Shown piece after piece: positions 26,604 through 35,479 of a stretch of 64,000 nucleotides of DNA. The translations under genes were made by a program, and so were the position numbers. The DNA comes from Pseudomonas hormoni (GTDB lineage: Bacteria > Pseudomonadota > Gammaproteobacteria > Pseudomonadales > Pseudomonadaceae). A model generated the notes under the pieces. The model saw only the letters and a program-made list of their open reading frames with translations. It was not told the origin of the DNA and made no database searches. The stretch spans positions 1,307,001-1,371,000 of the forward strand of contig NZ_CP075566.1 in NCBI RefSeq assembly GCF_018502625.1, written 5' to 3'. Numbering within the stretch: the first letter of the stretch is position 1; the number at the start of each line of letters is the position of its first letter.

Positions 26604-27614
26604 ATGGAATTATATAAAAAGATCAATTTGTTGCTTTGTCTTACTATGACACTGTCCTTGCCCGTGGCTTATGGAGCATCCGAAGTTCAAATGCCAAAAC
26701 ATTTGGTGTTTGCCTCCGATCCCCAATATCCATGGACTGACTTGACCGATCGTGGCATTTCAGACCCTGATAAAGAAAAACGATCGAAAGAATTGATAGA
26801 GACGCAGTATTCCGATATTGCTAACTTCAGAAAGCTGAACGGCGGTGCCTCACGTATCCCGGTCATGATCAATGGTGATATGACGGCTTTCGGTCACCGC
26901 GGCGAGCGGTCTACCGTCAAATCGATTCTGAACCAGTACCTGAAGGACGATTATGACTACGGCCTGGGTAATCATGATTATGAAAACAATATTGATGATT
27001 GCTGGGCGCCCGAGAATAACTGTGCTGCCGGCAGTATTACAGAGCTGAAGGAAAAGTACTGGGGGAAAGTAAGTAGTTTTGATTTCGCTGCGCGAAGTGA
27101 GGGAGGAGCCAAGATTTATTATGGAAGCCTTGCTTATTCCAGATCGTTTGGCGACGTCCACCTGGTTCAGTTGAATAATGAGCCAACTTATTCGGTAAAT
27201 TTTTCGTCGGGGTTTTTTAACACCGAGAATTATGAAATTAATGATGCGCTGGATTGGCTTGAGCGCGATCTACGGCAAGCACGTGCTCAGGGCAAGATAA
27301 TCTTGCTCAACATGCACAAGCCGGATGAGTGGAAGGGCAGCGCCGAACAGATTGAACGTTTCAAGAAAATGATTGAGCGCTACGAGGTCACGGCGGTTTT
27401 TGCCGGACATATGCATAGCAGGCCAGGAAAATACACTCGATGGAACACGCGACAGTATTTTGGTGAGGTCCCGGTTTTCTTGAGTGGCAGTTCATCCCAC
27501 CAGACCTACCTGATCGCCAGTTTCGCACCGGACCGCAAGACGTTGACGGTGCATCAGGTCAACGGCAACAACTGGCCAAGTCGCAAGGTAGTCGACGTCG
27601 TCGTGGTCCGATAG
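26604..27614 (+). CDS. Secreted calcineurin-like metallophosphoesterase
   Basis: A 336-residue exported protein with signal peptide (MELYKKINLLLCLTMTLSLP, likely cut after AYG). All five metal-binding motifs are present in order: FASDPQYPW near residue 36, INGDMTAFGHRG, GLGNHDYE, LNMHKP and FAGHMHSRPGKY. It should be an active two-metal phosphoesterase in the periplasm or outside the cell. A cysteine pair in DDCWAPENNCAAG may form a disulfide. Early codons are AT-rich, unlike the flanking cco genes, suggesting acquisition. The nearest relative in view is its divergent partner. The substrate is unknown. Confidence 0.88.
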   Translation: MELYKKINLLLCLTMTLSLPVAYGASEVQMPKHLVFASDPQYPWTDLTDRGISDPDKEKRSKELIETQYSDIANFRKLNGGASRIPVMINGDMTAFGHRGERSTVKSILNQYLKDDYDYGLGNHDYENNIDDCWAPENNCAAGSITELKEKYWGKVSSFDFAARSEGGAKIYYGSLAYSRSFGDVHLVQLNNEPTYSVNFSSGFFNTENYEINDALDWLERDLRQARAQGKIILLNMHKPDEWKGSAEQIERFKKMIERYEVTAVFAGHMHSRPGKYTRWNTRQYFGEVPVFLSGSSSHQTYLIASFAPDRKTLTVHQVNGNNWPSRKVVDVVVVR

Positions 27615-27637
27615 CGCGAGCGCTACAGGCTTGAACG

Positions 27638-27672
27638 AAAACGGCCCCGTCAAATGACGGGGCCGTTTTTTG
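27638..27672. terminator. Bidirectional intrinsic terminator
   Basis: The 12-bp stem ACGGCCCCGTCA / TGACGGGGCCGT is flanked by A-run and T-run. It stops the phosphoesterase gene from the left and the cco1 operon from the right. Confidence 0.9.
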
Positions 27673-27690
27673 TTGCATCAGGCTATTGCC

Positions 27691-28674
27691 TTACTGGGCG
27701 TCTTCCGCCGGAGCTTTCTCACCGTGAGACAGGCTGTAGACGTAAGCGGCCAGCAGGTGAACCTTGTCGTTACCTTGCAGCAGCTCTTGCGCAGGCATCT
27801 GGCCCTGACGGCCGTAACGGATGGTCTGCTGCAGTTGAGCGAAGCTCGAACCGTAGATGAACGCCGCCGGGTGGGTCAGGTCAGGTGCGCCCATCGCTGG
27901 CGTACCTTTGCCGGCCGGACCGTGGCACGCCACGCAGTTGGCAGCGAACAGTTTCTGACCGGCAGCCGGGTCAGCCTTGGTGCCTTCCGGCAGCTTGCGG
28001 CCATCGAGGTTGGTCAGGACGAATGCAGCAACGTCCGCCACGCCTTGTTCGCCGATCACTTCGGCCCACGCCGGCATGACCGCATGACGGCCACCCATGA
28101 TGGTGGTCTTGATGGTTTCCGCTTCGCCGCCCCAGCGCCAGTCGGCGTCGGTCAGGTTAGGGAAGCCGTAAGCGCCCTTGGCGTCGGAACCGTGGCAGAC
28201 CGAGCAGTTGGAGGCGAACAGGCGGCCACCCATCTTCAGGGCTTGCGGGTCCTTGGCGACTTCTTCAATCGGCATGGAAGCGAACTTGGCGAAGATCGGA
28301 CCGAACTTCGCGTCCGACTTGGCCATTTCCTTTTCCCATTCGTGAACGCCGGTCCAGCCGGTCTGGCCGTTGGCGAACGCGGTCTGCTTCTCGTTATCCA
28401 GGTAGTTGTAACCTGGCAGCAGGCCTTTCCAGTTGCCCAGGCCCGGGTACAGAACCAGGTAGCCCAGGGCGAAGATGATGGTGCCCACGAACAGCATGAA
28501 CCACCATTTCGGCAGCGGGTTGTCGTACTCCTCGATCCCGTCGAAGGAGTGGCCAACCGTCTCTTCGGTGGCTTCGCTGCGCTGGCCCTTACGGGTGGAC
28601 AGCAGCAGCCAGGTCAGGGCGAAGATGGTGCCGAGACTGAGGACTGTGACGTACAGACTCCAGAACGTAGTCAT
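27691..28674 (-). CDS. ccoP: cbb3 cytochrome c oxidase diheme subunit CcoP, copy 1
   Basis: Subunit III of cbb3 oxidase, which passes electrons to CcoO and CcoN. The 327 residues contain two N-terminal membrane spans ([20 protein letters not shown] and [20 protein letters not shown]) joined by the family motif [14 protein letters not shown]. Two class I haem sites follow, CSVCH and CVACH, with methionine ligands in the later segments. Relative to copy 2 it carries about 15 extra residues after [11 protein letters not shown]. The start overlaps ccoQ by 4 bp. It is the last gene of the operon nearer the assembly genes, the position of cco1 in P. aeruginosa. Confidence 0.96.
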   Translation of the reverse strand: MTTFWSLYVTVLSLGTIFALTWLLLSTRKGQRSEATEETVGHSFDGIEEYDNPLPKWWFMLFVGTIIFALGYLVLYPGLGNWKGLLPGYNYLDNEKQTAFANGQTGWTGVHEWEKEMAKSDAKFGPIFAKFASMPIEEVAKDPQALKMGGRLFASNCSVCHGSDAKGAYGFPNLTDADWRWGGEAETIKTTIMGGRHAVMPAWAEVIGEQGVADVAAFVLTNLDGRKLPEGTKADPAAGQKLFAANCVACHGPAGKGTPAMGAPDLTHPAAFIYGSSFAQLQQTIRYGRQGQMPAQELLQGNDKVHLLAAYVYSLSHGEKAPAEDAQ

Positions 28675-28856
28675 TCTTTGTTACTCCTAGAAGCTTGCTC
28701 GACGTGCTTGATGGCTTCGGGATCATCCGCGAAAGGCAGCAAGGTCGCGTCTTCAAACTCCGACTTGCGCTTGGGGCTGAACACCCACAACGCCAGACCG
28801 ATGAAGGCCACCATCACGACAACGGTGCCCAGGCCACGAATCATCCCGATATCCAT
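28671..28856 (-). CDS. ccoQ: cbb3 oxidase small subunit CcoQ, copy 1
   Basis: A 61-residue one-span membrane subunit thought to stabilise the oxidase. The sequence begins [20 protein letters not shown] and continues into a charged tail containing [20 protein letters not shown]. It lies 5 bp after ccoO and overlaps ccoP by 4 bp, the standard ccoNOQP arrangement. Confidence 0.94.
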   Translation of the reverse strand: MDIGMIRGLGTVVVMVAFIGLALWVFSPKRKSEFEDATLLPFADDPEAIKHVEQASRSNKE

Positions 28857-28861
28857 CTAAA

Positions 28862-29470
28862 TCACCGTTTGCTTTTGATGATGGTGCCCAGGCCTTGCAG
28901 ATAGGCCACCAGCGCGTCCATTTCGGTTTTGCCCTTCACAGCATCCTTGGCACCGGCGATGTCTTCGTCGGTGTAAGGGACGCCGAGCGTGCGCAAGACT
29001 TCCATTTTCTTGGCGGTGTCTTTGCCGTCGAGCTTGTTTTCCACGAGGAACGGGTAGGCCGGCATTTTCGACTCGGGCACTACGTTGCGCGGGTTGTACA
29101 AATGCGCACGCTGCCAGTCATCGGAGTAACGACCGCCGACACGGGCCAGGTCCGGACCGGTACGCTTGGAACCCCACAGGAACGGGTGGTCCCAGACGCT
29201 TTCACCGGCGACTGAATAGTGGCCGTAACGTTCGGTTTCAGCACGGAACGGGCGGATCATCTGCGAGTGGCAGCCGACACAACCGTTTGCGATGTAGATG
29301 TCGCGGCCTTCCAGTTCAAGGGCGGTACGCGGCTTCATGCCTTCGACCGGCTTGTTGGTGACGTCCTGGAAAAACAGCGGAACGATCTGGGTCAGGCCGC
29401 CGACGCTGACGGCGATAACCATGAAGAAGGCCAGCAGGCCAATGTTCTTCTCGACTGCTTCATGCTTCAT
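28862..29470 (-). CDS. ccoO: cbb3 oxidase monohaem subunit CcoO, copy 1
   Basis: Membrane-anchored cytochrome c subunit II, 202 residues. An N-terminal membrane helix ([20 protein letters not shown]) is followed by the haem site [15 protein letters not shown] and family motifs [20 protein letters not shown] and [18 protein letters not shown]. Its start overlaps the ccoN stop by one base. It is nearly identical over much of its length to copy 2 at 32565-33173, mainly differing in the linker and C-terminal third. Confidence 0.96.
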   Translation of the reverse strand: MKHEAVEKNIGLLAFFMVIAVSVGGLTQIVPLFFQDVTNKPVEGMKPRTALELEGRDIYIANGCVGCHSQMIRPFRAETERYGHYSVAGESVWDHPFLWGSKRTGPDLARVGGRYSDDWQRAHLYNPRNVVPESKMPAYPFLVENKLDGKDTAKKMEVLRTLGVPYTDEDIAGAKDAVKGKTEMDALVAYLQGLGTIIKSKR

Positions 29471-30912
29471 CAGTGAGCTCCAACTACAGCGATCTGTTCA
29501 GCAGCTTTGGCTTCAGCCGGGTTCGAGGCACGTACGGTACGCCATACGTTGTAGGCCATGAACAGCATGCCGCTGGCGAAGAACGCACCGCCCAGGGCGC
29601 GAACGATGAAACCAGGGTGGCTGGCTTGCAGTGCTTCGACGAACGAGTAGGTGAGGGTGCCGTCGTCGTTGATTGCACGCCACATCAGACCCTGGGTGAT
29701 GCCGTTGACCCACATCGAAGCGATGTACAGAACGGTACCGATGGTCGCGAGCCAGAAGTGCGTGTTGATCAGGCCGATGCTGTGCATCTGCGCGCGACCG
29801 AACAGTTTCGGGATCATGTGGTAGATCGCGCCGATCGAGATCATCGCAACCCAACCCAGGGCACCGGCGTGTACGTGGCCGATAGTCCAGTCGGTGTAGT
29901 GCGAGAGCGAGTTGACGGTCTTGATGGCCATCATCGGGCCTTCGAAGGTCGACATGCCGTAGAACGCCAGCGACACCACGAGGAAGCGCAGGATCGGGTC
30001 GGTGCGCAGCTTATGCCAGGCGCCCGACAGGGTCATCATGCCGTTGATCATGCCGCCCCAGCTCGGAGCCAGCAGGATGATCGACATCGCCATGCCCAGG
30101 GACTGAGCCCAGTCCGGCAGTGCGGTGTAGTGCAAGTGGTGCGGACCGGCCCAGATATACAGGGTGATCAGCGCCCAGAAGTGCACGATCGACAGACGAT
30201 AGGAGTAGATCGGACGCTCGGCCTGCTTCGGAACGAAGTAGTACATCATCCCCAGGAAGCCGGTGGTCAGGAAGAAACCGACCGCGTTGTGGCCGTACCA
30301 CCACTGGATCATCGCGTCCGTCGCACCCGAGTAGGCGGAGTAGGACTTGAACAGGCTGACCGGCAGCGACATGTGGTTGACGATGTGCAGCATCGCGGTC
30401 ACGACGATAAACGCGCCGTAGAACCAGTTACCCACATAGATGTGCTTGGTCTTGCGCTTGACGATGGTGCCGAAGAACACCAGGCCGTAGGTGACCCAGA
30501 CAATGGCCAGCAGAATAGCCAGGGGCCATTCCAGTTCCGCGTATTCCTTGGTGGTGGTGTAACCCAGCGGCAAGGTAACGATCGCGCCGATGATCACCGC
30601 TTGCCAACCCCAGAAGTGGAAGGCCGCGAGACTGTCGGAAATCAGTCGCGTTTGGCAGGTTCGCTGCACGACGTAATAAGAAGTGGCAAACAGTGCACAA
30701 CCACCGAAGGCGAAAATCACCAGGTTTGTGTGCAACGGGCGTAAGCGTCCAAAAGTCGTCCACGGCAGACCGAAGTTCAATTCCGGCCATACGAGCTGTG
30801 AGGCGATGAAGACACCGAGCCCCATGCCAAGGATCCCCCAGACCACCGTCATGATGGCGAACTGGCGGACTACCTTATAGTTATAAGCAGTCGGACTGAT
30901 TGCTGTGCTCAT
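29470..30912 (-). CDS. ccoN: cbb3 cytochrome c oxidase catalytic subunit CcoN, copy 1
   Basis: Haem-copper catalytic subunit I, with about 12 membrane helices and the low-spin haem, high-spin haem and CuB sites. The ATG at 30912 gives 480 residues ([20 protein letters not shown]); the longer upstream frame has no family support. Landmarks are [16 protein letters not shown], the CuB region [39 protein letters not shown] and the haem-ligand segment [17 protein letters not shown]. As the cco copy next to the assembly genes it corresponds to the cco1 oxidase of P. aeruginosa. Only a poor Anr-like site lies upstream. Confidence 0.97.
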   Translation of the reverse strand: MSTAISPTAYNYKVVRQFAIMTVVWGILGMGLGVFIASQLVWPELNFGLPWTTFGRLRPLHTNLVIFAFGGCALFATSYYVVQRTCQTRLISDSLAAFHFWGWQAVIIGAIVTLPLGYTTTKEYAELEWPLAILLAIVWVTYGLVFFGTIVKRKTKHIYVGNWFYGAFIVVTAMLHIVNHMSLPVSLFKSYSAYSGATDAMIQWWYGHNAVGFFLTTGFLGMMYYFVPKQAERPIYSYRLSIVHFWALITLYIWAGPHHLHYTALPDWAQSLGMAMSIILLAPSWGGMINGMMTLSGAWHKLRTDPILRFLVVSLAFYGMSTFEGPMMAIKTVNSLSHYTDWTIGHVHAGALGWVAMISIGAIYHMIPKLFGRAQMHSIGLINTHFWLATIGTVLYIASMWVNGITQGLMWRAINDDGTLTYSFVEALQASHPGFIVRALGGAFFASGMLFMAYNVWRTVRASNPAEAKAAEQIAVVGAH

Positions 30913-31395
30913 TCTAAGGTTCCACGGTTTGGGTGTTTTATTAGGAGTAAAAATCGGCCGCAAGTATGGAGAAAGCAGGGGGTCATTGCAACGCGCCATG
31001 ACCTGGGTCAATGCTTTCAAAAGCTGATTCTGCGGCCTTTCCATGCGCCGCGTAAGGACAAAATCGCCCTCGGACAAAATGTCGCAGCGAACGAAAATGG
31101 TGAGGGGGTCAGGTCAGTTGTAACGGGGTGTGTTCAAACGCAACGATCGGGTGACCGATGGCAATTGGCACGACAGCCGGTATCTACCAGCCTTTGCGGC
31201 CTGTCATCGATCAGCTTCGTCGAACACATCGGGTTGGGTCGACCTGGAACCGGCTCATGCCAGTCTGTATCGGATCAAGCTTAGACCCGAATCCGGGGAA
31301 TCGAAAGGAGGACTAACGGAGGGTGCGACAATGGGTCGCAAAGGGGCAGGGAACTGCCGCATCCGGGGAGAATGCGGCAGTAGAGCGGTCAAGAA
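30913..31395. promoter_or_regulatory. 483-bp intergenic region between the two cco operons
   Basis: It must contain the promoter of ccoN1 and the end of the cco2 transcript. I see an imperfect Anr-like site, ATGACCTGGGTCAA at 30998-31011 (read on the minus strand TTGAC-N4-GTCAT, 7 of 10 defined bases), 86 bp upstream of ccoN1. A hairpin near 31353-31381 follows ccoP2. The open frame within has no recognisable protein. No further features are supported. Confidence 0.4.
31353..31381 (-). terminator. Hairpin after ccoP2
   Basis: ACTGCCGCAT (31353-31362) pairs with ATGCGGCAGT (31372-31381). It lies just after the ccoP2 stop. The bases that follow on the minus strand (TTCCCTGCCCCTTT) are only moderately U-rich, so termination may be partial. 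Confidence 0.55.
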
Positions 31396-32349
31396 TTATT
31401 CGCTTTTGCCTTCAGCCTGCAAACGCTCTGTATTCACACTGTGGGACAGGCTGTACACATAAGCGGCCAGCAGTTGCACCTTATCGTTGCCGAGCAGTTC
31501 GTTCTGCGCCGGCATATGGCCCTGGCGGCCATGGCGAATCGTTTGTTGCAGTTGCGCCAGGCTTGTACCGTAGATAAACCCGGCCGGTTGCGTCAGATTC
31601 GGCGCGCCCATGGCTTCAGTGCCCTGGCCGTTTGCCCCATGACAGGCTACGCAAGTAGTGCTGAACGCTTGCTGTCCGGCCTGCAGGTCGGCGGTGTTGT
31701 CCGCCGGCAATGGCAAGCCCGCCAGTTCATGACGTACATACGCCGCAACGTTTTTCACACCGGCGTCACCGAGGATTTCACCCCAGGCCGGCATCGCTGC
31801 CATGCGCCCGCCCATGATCGTGGTCTTGATCATCTCGGCGTCGCCGCCCCAGCGCCAGTTGCTGTCGGCCAGGTTCGGGAAGCCGAAAGCGCCCTTGGCA
31901 TCCGAGCCGTGGCACACCGAGCAGTTCGACGCGAACAGGCGGCCGCCCATTTTCAGCGCTTGCGGGTCCTTGGCCACTTCTTCCAATGGCATGGCGGCGA
32001 ATTTGGCGAAGATCGGTCCGAACTTCGCGTCGGCCTTGTTCATCTCCCTTTCCCATTCGTGCACGCCGGTCCAGCCGTCCTCGTATCCCGGCAGGATGCC
32101 TTTCCAGTTGCCCAGGCCCGGATAGAGAATCAGGTAACCCACGGCAAACACCAGCGTGCCGGCGAACAGCATGAACCACCACTGCGGCAGCGGGTTGTCG
32201 TACTCCTCAATGCCGTCGAAGCTGTGGCCCATGGTCTGGTCGACGCTGCCCTTGGTTTCGCCCTTGCGGGTGCCGATCAGCAGCCAGGTCAGGCCGATCA
32301 GGCTGCCGATGGTCAGTACGCAGATCCACGTACTCCAGAAGGTGGTCAT
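31396..32349 (-). CDS. ccoP: cbb3 cytochrome c oxidase diheme subunit CcoP, copy 2
   Basis: Second CcoP, 317 residues. Two membrane helices flank [18 protein letters not shown]. The two haem motifs are CSVCH and CVACH, and the central block [20 protein letters not shown] is shared with copy 1. It lacks the short insertion after the second helix ([15 protein letters not shown]) and its tail is [15 protein letters not shown]. It ends the distal operon. Its start overlaps ccoQ2 by 4 bp. Confidence 0.95.
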   Translation of the reverse strand: MTTFWSTWICVLTIGSLIGLTWLLIGTRKGETKGSVDQTMGHSFDGIEEYDNPLPQWWFMLFAGTLVFAVGYLILYPGLGNWKGILPGYEDGWTGVHEWEREMNKADAKFGPIFAKFAAMPLEEVAKDPQALKMGGRLFASNCSVCHGSDAKGAFGFPNLADSNWRWGGDAEMIKTTIMGGRMAAMPAWGEILGDAGVKNVAAYVRHELAGLPLPADNTADLQAGQQAFSTTCVACHGANGQGTEAMGAPNLTQPAGFIYGTSLAQLQQTIRHGRQGHMPAQNELLGNDKVQLLAAYVYSLSHSVNTERLQAEGKSE

Positions 32350-32561
32350 GACCGGGTACTCCTTGTTTCAGGTTCTTGGGTGGCGTCGTCGGCCAGGGGT
32401 TCATCGGCGAACGGCAGCAAGCGCGCTTCGGCGAATTCCGGATTGCGCTTGCTGTTGAACACCCACAGCGTCAGGCCGACGAAGGCCACGAACACCACGA
32501 CCGTGCCCAGGCCGCGGATCATTCCACTGCTCATTTCGCTCGCTATAAAAGACATGGGCAT
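32346..32561 (-). CDS. ccoQ: cbb3 oxidase small subunit CcoQ, copy 2
   Basis: One-span subunit of the second oxidase, up to 71 residues. The core [20 protein letters not shown] aligns with copy 1. Its N-terminus is extended. The ATG at 32561 has the best ribosome site (AGAGGTGA), while ATGs at 32555 and 32534 are also in frame and the last would match the copy-1 length better. The tail is acidic and threonine/serine-rich. Confidence 0.9.
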   Translation of the reverse strand: MPMSFIASEMSSGMIRGLGTVVVFVAFVGLTLWVFNSKRNPEFAEARLLPFADEPLADDATQEPETRSTRS

Positions 32562-32564
32562 GGC

Positions 32565-33173
32565 TCACCTCTTGCTCTTGATGGCAGTGCCGAGCACTTG
32601 CAGGTAGGCGACCAAGGCGTCCATTTCGGTCTTGCCCTTGAGCGATTCGACGCTGCCGGTGATGTCGTCATCGGTGTACGGCACGCCGAGGGTGCGCATG
32701 GCCTTGATCTTGGTTTCGGTGTGGCTGCTGTCGAGTTGATTGGCCACCAGCCACGGGTAGGCAGGCATCTTCGATTCCGGCACCACGTTGCGCGGGTTGT
32801 ACAAGTGCGCGCGGTGCCAGTCTTCGGAGTAGCGACCGCCCACTCGCGCCAGATCCGGTCCGGTACGCTTGGAGCCCCAGAGGAACGGGTGATCCCAGAC
32901 GCTCTCACCAGCCACCGAGTAGTGACCGTAGCGTTCGGTCTCGGCGCGGAACGGCCGGATCATCTGCGAGTGGCAGCCGACGCAGCCTTCGCGGATGTAG
33001 ATGTCGCGACCTTCCAGTTGCAGCGCGGTGTAGGGCTTCATGCCTTCCACCGGTTTGTTGGTCACGTCCTGGAAGAACAGCGGGACGATCTGGGTCAGGC
33101 CACCGATGCTCACGGCCAGGACCATCAGCAGCAACAGCAGGCCGACGTTTTTCTCGATTGTTTCGTGTTTCAT
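32565..33173 (-). CDS. ccoO: cbb3 oxidase monohaem subunit CcoO, copy 2
   Basis: A 202-residue cytochrome c subunit with an N-terminal membrane helix ([20 protein letters not shown]), haem site [15 protein letters not shown] and the block [20 protein letters not shown] identical to copy 1. Differences concentrate around [19 protein letters not shown]. It follows ccoN2 by about 10 bp and precedes ccoQ2. Confidence 0.96.
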   Translation of the reverse strand: MKHETIEKNVGLLLLLMVLAVSIGGLTQIVPLFFQDVTNKPVEGMKPYTALQLEGRDIYIREGCVGCHSQMIRPFRAETERYGHYSVAGESVWDHPFLWGSKRTGPDLARVGGRYSEDWHRAHLYNPRNVVPESKMPAYPWLVANQLDSSHTETKIKAMRTLGVPYTDDDITGSVESLKGKTEMDALVAYLQVLGTAIKSKR

Positions 33174-33183
33174 GGCGGACTCC

Positions 33184-34608
33184 TCAGGCGATCTGCGCGG
33201 CAGCGGCGACTTCGGCAGGCTGCGAGGCCCGCACGGTGCGCCAGGTGTTGTAAGCCATCAGGAACATGCCGCTGAGGAAGATCGCACCGCCCACCAGTCG
33301 CACGACGAAGCCTGGGTGGCTGGCCACCAGGGTTTCGACGAAGGAGTAGGTCAGCGTGCCGTCTTCGTTGACTGCGCGCCACATCAGGCCCTGTGCGATG
33401 CCGTTGACCCACATCGACGCGATGTACAACACGGTGCCGATGGTCGCGAGCCAGAAGTGCGCGTTGATCAGGCCGATGCTGTGCATCTGCGCTCGACCAA
33501 AGACTTTCGGGATCATGTGGTACAGCGCGCCGATGGAAATCATCGCCACCCAGCCGAGTGCGCCGGCGTGTACGTGGCCGATGGTCCAGTCGGTGTAGTG
33601 GGAGAGGGCGTTGACGGTCTTGATCGCCATCATCGGCCCTTCGAAGGTCGACATGCCGTAGAAGGCCAGCGACACCACGAGGAAGCGCAGGATCGGGTCG
33701 CTGCGCAACTTATGCCAGGCGCCCGAGAGCGTCATCATCCCGTTGATCATCCCGCCCCAGCTTGGCGCCAGCAGGATCAGCGACATCACCATGCCCAGCG
33801 ACTGCGCCCAGTCCGGCAGTGCGGTGTAGTGCAAGTGGTGCGGACCGGCCCAGATGTACAGGGTGATCAGCGCCCAGAAGTGCACGATGGACAAGCGATA
33901 GGAATACACCGGACGCTCGGCCTGTTTCGGCACGAAGTAATACATCATCCCGAGGAAACCGGCGGTGAGGAAAAAGCCTACGGCGTTGTGTCCATACCAC
34001 CACTGCACCATGGCATCGGTCGCACCGGCGTACACCGAGTAGGACTTGGTGAAACTCACCGGCAGCTCAAGGTTGTTGACGATGTGCAGAATCGCCACGG
34101 TGATGATGAACGCACCGAAGAACCAGTTGCCGACATAGATGTGCTTGGTCTTGCGTTGCATGATCGTGCCGAAGAACACCACGGCGTAGGCAACCCAGAC
34201 GATGGTGATCAGGATATCGATCGGCCATTCCAGTTCGGCATATTCCTTGGAGCTGGTGTAACCCAGCGGCAGGCTGATGGCCGCGAGCAGAATCACCAGT
34301 TGCCAGCCCCAGAAGCAGAACGCGGCGATTTTCGGCGCAAACAGCTGTGTTTGGCAGGTGCGTTGCACCGAATAGAACGAACTGGCGAACAGGGCGCAAC
34401 CGCCGAAGGCAAAGATCACCGCGTTGGTGTGCAGTGGGCGCAACCGCCCGAAACTGGTCCACGGCAAATCGAAGTTGAGTTCAGGCCAGACCAATTGAGC
34501 CGCGAGAAAAACCCCGAGCCCCATGCCGACGATGCCCCACACCACCGTCATAATGGCGAATTGGCGGACCACCTTGTAGTTGTAGGCGGTACTGATAGAA
34601 GTGTTCAT
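33184..34608 (-). CDS. ccoN: cbb3 cytochrome c oxidase catalytic subunit CcoN, copy 2
   Basis: Second catalytic subunit, 474 residues ([20 protein letters not shown]). It carries all landmarks of copy 1, including [20 protein letters not shown] and [14 protein letters not shown], so it should be active. Differences from copy 1 cluster in the first third ([20 protein letters not shown]) and the C-terminus. An Anr box 112 bp upstream, inside the divergent hydrolase gene, marks this as the low-oxygen-induced operon, equivalent to cco2 of P. aeruginosa. Confidence 0.97.
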   Translation of the reverse strand: MNTSISTAYNYKVVRQFAIMTVVWGIVGMGLGVFLAAQLVWPELNFDLPWTSFGRLRPLHTNAVIFAFGGCALFASSFYSVQRTCQTQLFAPKIAAFCFWGWQLVILLAAISLPLGYTSSKEYAELEWPIDILITIVWVAYAVVFFGTIMQRKTKHIYVGNWFFGAFIITVAILHIVNNLELPVSFTKSYSVYAGATDAMVQWWYGHNAVGFFLTAGFLGMMYYFVPKQAERPVYSYRLSIVHFWALITLYIWAGPHHLHYTALPDWAQSLGMVMSLILLAPSWGGMINGMMTLSGAWHKLRSDPILRFLVVSLAFYGMSTFEGPMMAIKTVNALSHYTDWTIGHVHAGALGWVAMISIGALYHMIPKVFGRAQMHSIGLINAHFWLATIGTVLYIASMWVNGIAQGLMWRAVNEDGTLTYSFVETLVASHPGFVVRLVGGAIFLSGMFLMAYNTWRTVRASQPAEVAAAAQIA

Positions 34609-34694
34609 GGTTCCCCATCCACGGTTCAGCCGAAGTGAGCGCGAGCAACGCGTCCTTCGCCTGGAGTTATAGGCAGACTAAAAGCGAGGCAAGC

Positions 34695-35375
34695 ATGGAC
34701 AAAGAGCACAAGGCCAGTATTGACGGGGATCAATGGGCGCAGTGTGTGCGGGATCATGGATGGTTGTGGAATGCCGCCTCAGGACCAGCATCGGCGACAC
34801 TGATTCTCGCCCATGGCGCCGGTGCGCCGATGGACAGCGCCTGGATGAGCGACATGGCTGCGCGCCTTGCTGCGCTGGGCGTCAACGTGTTGCGCTTCGA
34901 GTTTCCGTACATGGCGCAACGGCGTGTCGATGGCGGTAAACGTCCACCGAATCCGGCGCCGAAACTGCTGGAATGCTGGCGTGAGGTGTATGCGGTGGTG
35001 CGACGCCATGTCACTGGGCGTTTGGCCATTGGCGGCAAGTCCATGGGTGGGCGGATGGCGAGCTTGCTGGCGGATGAATTGGGGGCGGATGCGTTGGTGT
35101 GCCTCGGGTATCCGTTTTATGCGGTGGGTAAACCGGAGAAGCCGCGGGTGGAGCATTTGGCTGCTCTCAAAACGCCGACGTTGATTGTTCAGGGTGAGCG
35201 GGATGCGCTAGGCAATCGCGAGGCGGTTGAGAGTTATGCGTTGTCGCCGAGTATCGAGGTGTTTTGGCTAACGGCGGGGGATCACGATTTGAAGCCGTTG
35301 AAGGCTTCGGGGTTTACCCATGAGCAGCATATGGATGCGGCAGCAAGAAAAACGGTTAGCTATATGAGATTTTAG
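34695..35375 (+). CDS. Alpha/beta hydrolase of the KANL3/Tex30-like family
   Basis: A 226-residue cytoplasmic hydrolase. The ATG at 34695 is chosen because the longer frame has no ribosome site and would run through the ccoN2 promoter. The oxyanion segment is LILAHGAGAPMDSAW and the nucleophile elbow is GGKSMGGRMAS (Ser in GKSMGG). The acid is probably in VQGERDALG and the histidine in TAGDHDLKP. This order is typical of small dienelactone-hydrolase-like enzymes. The substrate is unknown. It is divergent from ccoN2, and its first codons contain the Anr box, so low oxygen may affect both genes. Confidence 0.88.
   Translation: MDKEHKASIDGDQWAQCVRDHGWLWNAASGPASATLILAHGAGAPMDSAWMSDMAARLAALGVNVLRFEFPYMAQRRVDGGKRPPNPAPKLLECWREVYAVVRRHVTGRLAIGGKSMGGRMASLLADELGADALVCLGYPFYAVGKPEKPRVEHLAALKTPTLIVQGERDALGNREAVESYALSPSIEVFWLTAGDHDLKPLKASGFTHEQHMDAAARKTVSYMRF
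34720..34733. promoter_or_regulatory. Anr box upstream of the cco2 operon
   Basis: TTGACGGGGATCAA matches 9 of 10 defined bases of the Anr/FNR consensus. It lies 112 bp before ccoN2 and inside codons 9-13 of the divergent hydrolase. Anr-dependent expression of the second cco operon is established in P. aeruginosa. Confidence 0.75.
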
Positions 35376-35436
35376 TTGAATGAAATTTAAATTTTGAACG
35401 GGTGCTACGTGACGAGCGGTATTTGATATCTCCTAT

Positions 35437-35465
35437 AAAAATCAGCTTGTAAGCTCGGATTTTTT
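35437..35465 (+). terminator. Terminator-like hairpin after the hydrolase
   Basis: AAAAATC-AGCTT pairs with AAGCT-(CG)-GATTTTT around a two-base loop. The right arm ends in six T residues. It can end the hydrolase transcript and sits just before the effector-like pseudogene. Confidence 0.55.
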
Positions 35466-35479
35466 GTAGAGAGGTTTAT

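Noticed and set aside
31130..31462. 110-codon plus-strand frame between the cco operons
   Set aside because: It runs into the ccoP2 gene on the opposite strand, has biased composition, and lacks protein features.
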